Part shown: in pieces, positions 60,210 through 64,000 of the stretch
Layout: the number at the start of each line of letters is the position of its first letter
Numbering within the stretch: position 1 is the first letter of the stretch
Source of the DNA: an uncultured Erysipelotrichaceae bacterium
GTDB taxonomy: Bacteria; Bacillota_I; Bacilli_A; RFN20; CAG-826
Assembly: GCA_900314865.1 (NCBI GenBank)
Contig: OMWW01000001.1
Location: 251,457 to 315,456, forward strand
DNA length: 64,000 nt
Direction: 5' to 3'
Translations under genes and position numbers: made by a program
Notes under the pieces: model-generated
What the model saw: only the letters and a program-made list of their open reading frames with translations
Told to the model about the DNA's origin: nothing
The model's database searches: none

Positions 60210-61124
60210 TTAGAAATTTTTGTTGATGTATTTAACAGCACTCATGGCAGCTGTAGCGCCATCGCTACATGCGGTAATGACTTGTTTGTTTTCTTTTACC
60301 CTTGTATCACCAGCAGCGTATAAGCCTGGAATTTCGGTTTCCATCACTTCATTAGTGACTATAAATCCTTTGTCTAATTTTAATAAATCATTTAAGAATT
60401 CATTTTGTGGAACTTGGCCAATGGCAATGAATAAGTTTTCAGTGTCAAAGTGAACCATTTCATGAGTAATAGTGTCTTCAAAGTCCACTGATTCGAGTTT
60501 ATCTTTTCCGTTGATACTTTTAAGAGAAAGATTATGTCTTATGTCGATGTTTTCCGTTTCCATCACTCGATCGATGAGAATTTGATCTCCAAACAAGCGA
60601 TCGAATAATGTGAGCATATGGACTTTTGGACAATATCCAGAAAGTAGTAAGGCATATTGAAGTGCGGTATTTGCGTCCCCAACTAAATAGATTTCTTTTC
60701 CTTTATAGAATGGACCATCACAAACCGCACAATAGGAGATACCTTTTCCAGTTAATTCTTCCTCGTTTGGTAAACCCATTTTTCTAGGTTTAACCCCATT
60801 AGCGATAATAACAGTTTTGGCTTCATATTCATTGTAGTCAGATTTAACCACAAATACTTTGTCTTTTTTGCTTACTTCTTGAACATCTTCAAGTTCGAAT
60901 TCTGCACCTAAAGAAGTAATTTGCTCAAAGAGTTTATCGGACCATTCACTACCAGAAATAGATTCAATAGTAGGGAAGTTTTCAAGTCGAGGAGAAGTGG
61001 CGATTTGTCCTCCAAATCCTTCCTTCTCTAAAACAAGAACTGATTTATCCGCTCTTAGGGCGTATAAGGCCGCTGTCATTCCAGCTGGGCCACCTCCGAT
61101 AACAACAATATCGTAGTGTTTCAT
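60210..61124 (-). CDS. trxB: Thioredoxin reductase-like flavoprotein with atypical cofactor site
   Basis: This 304-residue protein has the low-molecular-weight thioredoxin reductase fold. GGGPAGMTAALYALR binds FAD, C132-C135 in CAVCDG is the redox disulfide, and YAAGDTRV the second FAD motif. The second Rossmann site reads GDANTALQYAL, and the HRRxxxR segment that grips NADPH phosphate is replaced by TLFDRLFGD. It may therefore use NADH or ferredoxin, like the clostridial enzymes that lack this motif (inference). It begins 1 base after nrdD ends, without much ribosome-binding site, so it is coupled to a reductase that needs a dithiol reductant. Confidence 0.9.
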   Translation of the reverse strand: MKHYDIVVIGGGPAGMTAALYALRADKSVLVLEKEGFGGQIATSPRLENFPTIESISGSEWSDKLFEQITSLGAEFELEDVQEVSKKDKVFVVKSDYNEYEAKTVIIANGVKPRKMGLPNEEELTGKGISYCAVCDGPFYKGKEIYLVGDANTALQYALLLSGYCPKVHMLTLFDRLFGDQILIDRVMETENIDIRHNLSLKSINGKDKLESVDFEDTITHEMVHFDTENLFIAIGQVPQNEFLNDLLKLDKGFIVTNEVMETEIPGLYAAGDTRVKENKQVITACSDGATAAMSAVKYINKNF

Positions 61125-61125
61125 A

Positions 61126-63489
61126 TTATTTTAAGCTTTCAATATAACCTTTAATGTTGGAGGCATTTTCAAATGTGAGAATATTCTCTCCATCTGGCAC
61201 TAAAAGTGTTGGGGCTTTTCTAACGTTGAAGGAATTGGTTAATTCGACATTTTCTTCTGCATCAACCCATTTATATTTGACTCCAGCTTTTTCAAGTAAC
61301 ATTTTTGCCATTTTGCAGTTTGGACAAGTCTTTGTACCAAAGAGTAATGTTTCGTTTAATGTTTTGACAGCTTCGTTACAAGCTTCTTCGCCACCTAATA
61401 CTCCATGAGTGAGTTTTGAGGTTTTGATGTTATATGTTTTACGGTTGAGGAATTCTTCACTCTTACCATCGTTCCAGTTTTGAATTGGACGGTAGTAACC
61501 AGTAATACGGGAATATACTTCGGTACGACTTCCACATTTTGGACAGATGTATTGTTCACCGGTGATATAACCATGTTCTCTACATACCGAGTATGTTGGG
61601 GACATTGTGTAATATGGTAAGTGATAATTTTCTGCAATCTTTCTAACAAGATTCATACAGCTCTTCCAATTTGGAAGTTTTTCACCTAAGAAAGCATGGA
61701 AAACTGTACCAGAGGTGTAAAGAGTTTGTAATTCGTCTTGAATATCTAAAGCGGTGAAAATATCGTCAGTGAAGGACACTGGTAAGTGAGATGAATTGGT
61801 GTAGTAAGGGGTTCTACCTTCTTCACTTGCAGTGATAATGTCTGGATATTTTTCTTTATCGTGTTTTGCTAAACGATACGCAGTGGATTCTGCTGGAGTG
61901 GCTTCAAGGTTATATAAGTCACCATATAATTCTTGGTAATCAGAGAGTTTGTTTCTCATATGATTAAGAACTTCTTTGGTGAATTCTTGAGCTTCTTTGT
62001 TAGTTAAATCTTTTTTGATCCATCTAGCATTTAAGCAAGCTTCGTTCATACCAACTAAGCCGATAGTGGAGAAGTGGTTATTGAAGGTGCCTAAATATCT
62101 CTTGGTGTATGGATATAATCCAGCATCTAAGAGTTTGGTGATGGTGTTTCTTTTAACTTTTAAGCTTCTAGCAGCGATATCCATGATTTTATCGAGTCTA
62201 GAATAGAAGTCTTCTTTATCGACTGCTAAATAAGCAATACGTGGCATATTGATGGTGACAACACCAACAGAACCGGTGGATTCACCGCTTCCGAAGAAAC
62301 CACCAGATTTCTTACGAAGTTCACGTAAATCAAGTCTCAAACGGCAGCACATACTTCTAACATCACTTGGTTCCATATCGGAATTAATGTAGTTTGAGAA
62401 ATATGGAGTACCGTATTTAGCGGTCATTTCAAATAATAATTTATTATTTTCTGTTTCAGACCAGTCAAAAGTTCTGGTAATGGAATAGGTTGGGATTGGA
62501 TATTGGAATCCTCTTCCGTTAGCGTCACCTTCAATCATAACTTCGATGAAGGCTTTGTTAACCATTGCCATTTCTTCAACACAGTCTTTGTATTTGAAGT
62601 CACATTCTTTACCACCGACGATAGCGTTGAGTTCTGCCATATCATTTGGGACAACCCAGTCTAAAGTGATGTTGGTGAATGGTGCTTGTGTTCCCCATCT
62701 AGATGGAGTATTAACTCCATAAATGAATGATTGAATGCATTGTTTAACTTCTTTATAGGTGAGGTGGTCTTTCTTAACAAAAGGAGCTAAGTATGTATCA
62801 AAAGATGAGAAAGCTTGAGCGCCAGCCCATTCATTTTGCATAATACCTAAAAAGTTAACCATTTGGTTACATAAGGTAGATAAATGATTAGCTGGAGCAG
62901 AAGTAATCTTACCAACAACTCCTCCTAAACCTTCTTGAATTAATTGTTTAAGTGACCAACCAGCGCAGTAGCCAGTTAACATTGATAAGTCATGAATATG
63001 AATATCAGCGTTTTTGTGGGCAGCACCAATTTCTTGGTCATATACTTCGCTTAACCAGTAGTTAGCTGTAACAGCTCCGCTGTTAGAAAGAATAAGTCCA
63101 CCAACAGAATAAGTAACTGTAGAGTTTTCTTTAACTCTCCAGTCATTAATCTTTAAGTAGTTATCAACTGTCTTTTTATAGTCGAGATCAGTAGCTCTTT
63201 GTTCTCTTAAGTTTGCTCTTGCTTTTCTATAGAGCATATATGAACGAGCGACATCAACATATCCTGCTTGAATTAATGTAACTTCAACAGAATCTTGGAC
63301 GTCTTCGATATCGATAACATCGTTACGAATCTTTGCGTTCATTGTGGCCGTTACTCTAAGGGATAACATATTGATAATGTCATCGTTATAGAATTTGTGT
63401 TCGGCCATAAAGGCTTTCTCAATCGCCTTAGAAACCTTTTCTAAGTTGAACTCTTCTAGAGCTCCATCTCTTTTTCTTATGCTTAGCAT
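61126..63489 (-). CDS. nrdD: Class III ribonucleoside-triphosphate reductase with fused glutaredoxin-like domain
   Basis: This is a 787-residue protein. An N-terminal ATP-cone (IRKRDGALEEFNLEKVSKAI) senses ATP/dATP. The catalytic barrel follows, then a zinc site (CREHG, CPKCG) and the glycyl-radical motif SRITGYYRP (Gly at about 664). The last 75 residues form a thioredoxin/glutaredoxin-like domain with a CPNC active site (about 722-725) and RKAPTLLV, the usual cis-Pro strand. Fused redoxin plus adjacent trxB suggests dithiol rather than formate as reductant. GAGGGGG precedes the start; the 244-base upstream region has a promoter and palindrome. Confidence 0.95.
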   Translation of the reverse strand: MLSIRKRDGALEEFNLEKVSKAIEKAFMAEHKFYNDDIINMLSLRVTATMNAKIRNDVIDIEDVQDSVEVTLIQAGYVDVARSYMLYRKARANLREQRATDLDYKKTVDNYLKINDWRVKENSTVTYSVGGLILSNSGAVTANYWLSEVYDQEIGAAHKNADIHIHDLSMLTGYCAGWSLKQLIQEGLGGVVGKITSAPANHLSTLCNQMVNFLGIMQNEWAGAQAFSSFDTYLAPFVKKDHLTYKEVKQCIQSFIYGVNTPSRWGTQAPFTNITLDWVVPNDMAELNAIVGGKECDFKYKDCVEEMAMVNKAFIEVMIEGDANGRGFQYPIPTYSITRTFDWSETENNKLLFEMTAKYGTPYFSNYINSDMEPSDVRSMCCRLRLDLRELRKKSGGFFGSGESTGSVGVVTINMPRIAYLAVDKEDFYSRLDKIMDIAARSLKVKRNTITKLLDAGLYPYTKRYLGTFNNHFSTIGLVGMNEACLNARWIKKDLTNKEAQEFTKEVLNHMRNKLSDYQELYGDLYNLEATPAESTAYRLAKHDKEKYPDIITASEEGRTPYYTNSSHLPVSFTDDIFTALDIQDELQTLYTSGTVFHAFLGEKLPNWKSCMNLVRKIAENYHLPYYTMSPTYSVCREHGYITGEQYICPKCGSRTEVYSRITGYYRPIQNWNDGKSEEFLNRKTYNIKTSKLTHGVLGGEEACNEAVKTLNETLLFGTKTCPNCKMAKMLLEKAGVKYKWVDAEENVELTNSFNVRKAPTLLVPDGENILTFENASNIKGYIESLK

Positions 63490-63733
63490 AAAAAATCCCC
63501 CTCAATGATGTTCTATAAGTTTTAAATGTTTAATTTGACGTTAACTCTCAAAATAGTGAGTGAGTAAATAGTATATAAAGTCAATAATACCTGCAACAAA
63601 AAAATATAAATATTTTGATAAGTTTAGACACTGTCCAAATTATTAATATTTATACTTTTATTTGTATATTGAATATGCTTGTAGTATAAAATTTTATACT
63701 TATTTGTTGTATATTTTTCAACTATGTTGAAAC
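63490..63733. other. AT-rich nrdD upstream region
   Basis: This is the longest gene-free stretch in the window (244 bases). It contains a likely nrdD promoter on the minus strand (TTGTTG 63599-63594, 18 bases, TATACT 63575-63570), a perfect palindrome at 63683-63700, and a 7-base hairpin (TTTCAAC/GTTGAAA, 63716-63732) after the pepT stop that lacks a U-tract. I see no RNA gene or open frame here. Confidence 0.5.
63683..63700. promoter_or_regulatory. Perfect 18-base palindrome upstream of nrdD
   Basis: AGTATAAAATTTTATACT has 9-base perfect arms. The half-site TTTATACTT recurs about 45 bases away (near 63649), and both are followed by a TATTTGT-like run. It could bind a regulator such as an NrdR-type or anaerobic factor, although it is over 100 bases from the promoter and does not match an NrdR box I recall. 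Confidence 0.35.
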
Positions 63734-64000
63734 TTATTTAACAATATCAATAACTACATCAATCATCTTCTCAAATTCTTGAACATCGAGGAATTCGAAT
63801 CTTCCGTGATGATTGTAACTTCCCGTACCCAAATTTGGCGTCGCTAAACCATTCTTTGAGAAGGTCGCTCCATCAGTTCCACCTCTAATTGCGCCTAAGC
63901 TTGGTTCTAATCCATTTTTCTTAAGAGCGTTCTTGGCACGGCGGACCGCCATTGGTTTACGATCAACATACTTTTTCATGTTGTAGTATTGGTTTTTAAA
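63734..64000 (-). CDS. pepT: Peptidase T, C-terminal part (cut by window edge)
   Basis: The frame is open on the minus strand from 64000 to the stop at 63734 and gives 88 residues. IRGGTDGATFSKNGLATPNLGTGS followed by NHHGRFEF is the C-terminal metal-binding region of PepT, an M20 tripeptidase, including the final His ligand. Upstream residues (FKNQYYNM) also fit the family, so the internal Met is not the start. The rest of the gene lies beyond the window. It reads toward nrdD, with 244 bases between, and no strong terminator is visible. Confidence 0.88.
   Translation of the reverse strand, partial: FKNQYYNMKKYVDRKPMAVRRAKNALKKNGLEPSLGAIRGGTDGATFSKNGLATPNLGTGSYNHHGRFEFLDVQEFEKMIDVVIDIVK

Noticed and set aside
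63716-63732. Hairpin TTTCAAC/GTTGAAA as a pepT terminator
   Set aside because: The stem is good but there is no U-tract after it on the minus strand.
1-64000. tRNA, rRNA, IS elements, prophage or integrative element ends
   Set aside because: No cloverleaf, transposase, integrase or direct-repeat boundary was seen in any intergenic region. A covariance-model search would be decisive for small RNAs.

Overview
The window is low-GC (roughly one-third G+C), uses TGA only as a stop, and is densely packed: no gene-free stretch reaches 300 bases. Content and style (SipW-type secretion, lipoproteins, Fak/PlsX lipid uptake, class III ribonucleotide reductase, molybdenum hydroxylases, YefM-YoeB) suggest a strictly anaerobic, low-GC Firmicutes/Mollicutes-related gut bacterium. 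The lineage is inferred from gene content only. I see no tRNA, rRNA, CRISPR, IS element or prophage.

Bases 1-13389 look like one long plus-strand operon ending in a terminator at 13398. It encodes four paralogous exported proteins with SipW-cognate signal peptides, a membrane-anchored McrB-type AAA+ ATPase and a coiled-coil partner, a SipW-type signal peptidase, an EAL phosphodiesterase, a catalytically degraded MTA/SAH-nucleosidase-like protein and a large degenerate EAL sensor. A small membrane protein and a diguanylate cyclase (both minus strand) and a 1271-residue GGDEF-PAS-EAL protein follow (13.5-19.1 kb). Together this looks like an uncharacterised, c-di-GMP-linked surface-fibre or surface-layer export system, the best candidate here for a new system.

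19.2-24.1 kb is an operon for glutamate and serine metabolism (gdhA, a DUF1015 gene, serC, serA).

24.1-42.8 kb is an anaerobic purine/urate-type catabolic locus. A divergent carbamate kinase, an Lgt-like protein and a CPBP protease precede a 14-gene operon: mocA, a first three-subunit Mo-hydroxylase, a dihydropyrimidinase, SsnA, a PreA-like flavo-iron-sulfur protein, a second three-subunit Mo-hydroxylase, two fold-type II PLP enzymes, YgeY and YgeW. The inferred logic is hydroxylation or reduction of a purine, ring opening, carbamoyl transfer by YgeW to make carbamoyl phosphate, and ATP recovery by carbamate kinase.

42.9-49.1 kb holds two tandem lipoproteins with collagen-like Gly-Pro-X stretches (one fused to a solute-binding domain, one with Ig-like domains) and a minus-strand lipoprotein of unknown role. 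A YefM-YoeB toxin-antitoxin pair with a recognisable operator follows.

49.7-54.8 kb (minus) is a lipid operon, fakA-plsX-acpP-degV/fakB-plsC-like, for incorporating exogenous fatty acids into phospholipid. 54.9-56.3 kb has three small unknown genes, one with a leader that could hide its ribosome-binding site.

56.4-63.5 kb is nucleotide metabolism: a minus-strand operon of dCMP deaminase, folD, nucleoside hydrolase and ribokinase, a divergent nrdG, and a convergent nrdD-trxB pair in which NrdD carries a fused glutaredoxin-like domain. The window ends inside pepT.

Several first genes of transcription units have no Shine-Dalgarno sequence and a -10 box placed so that the transcript would begin at or next to the start codon. 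This suggests leaderless translation is common in this organism.
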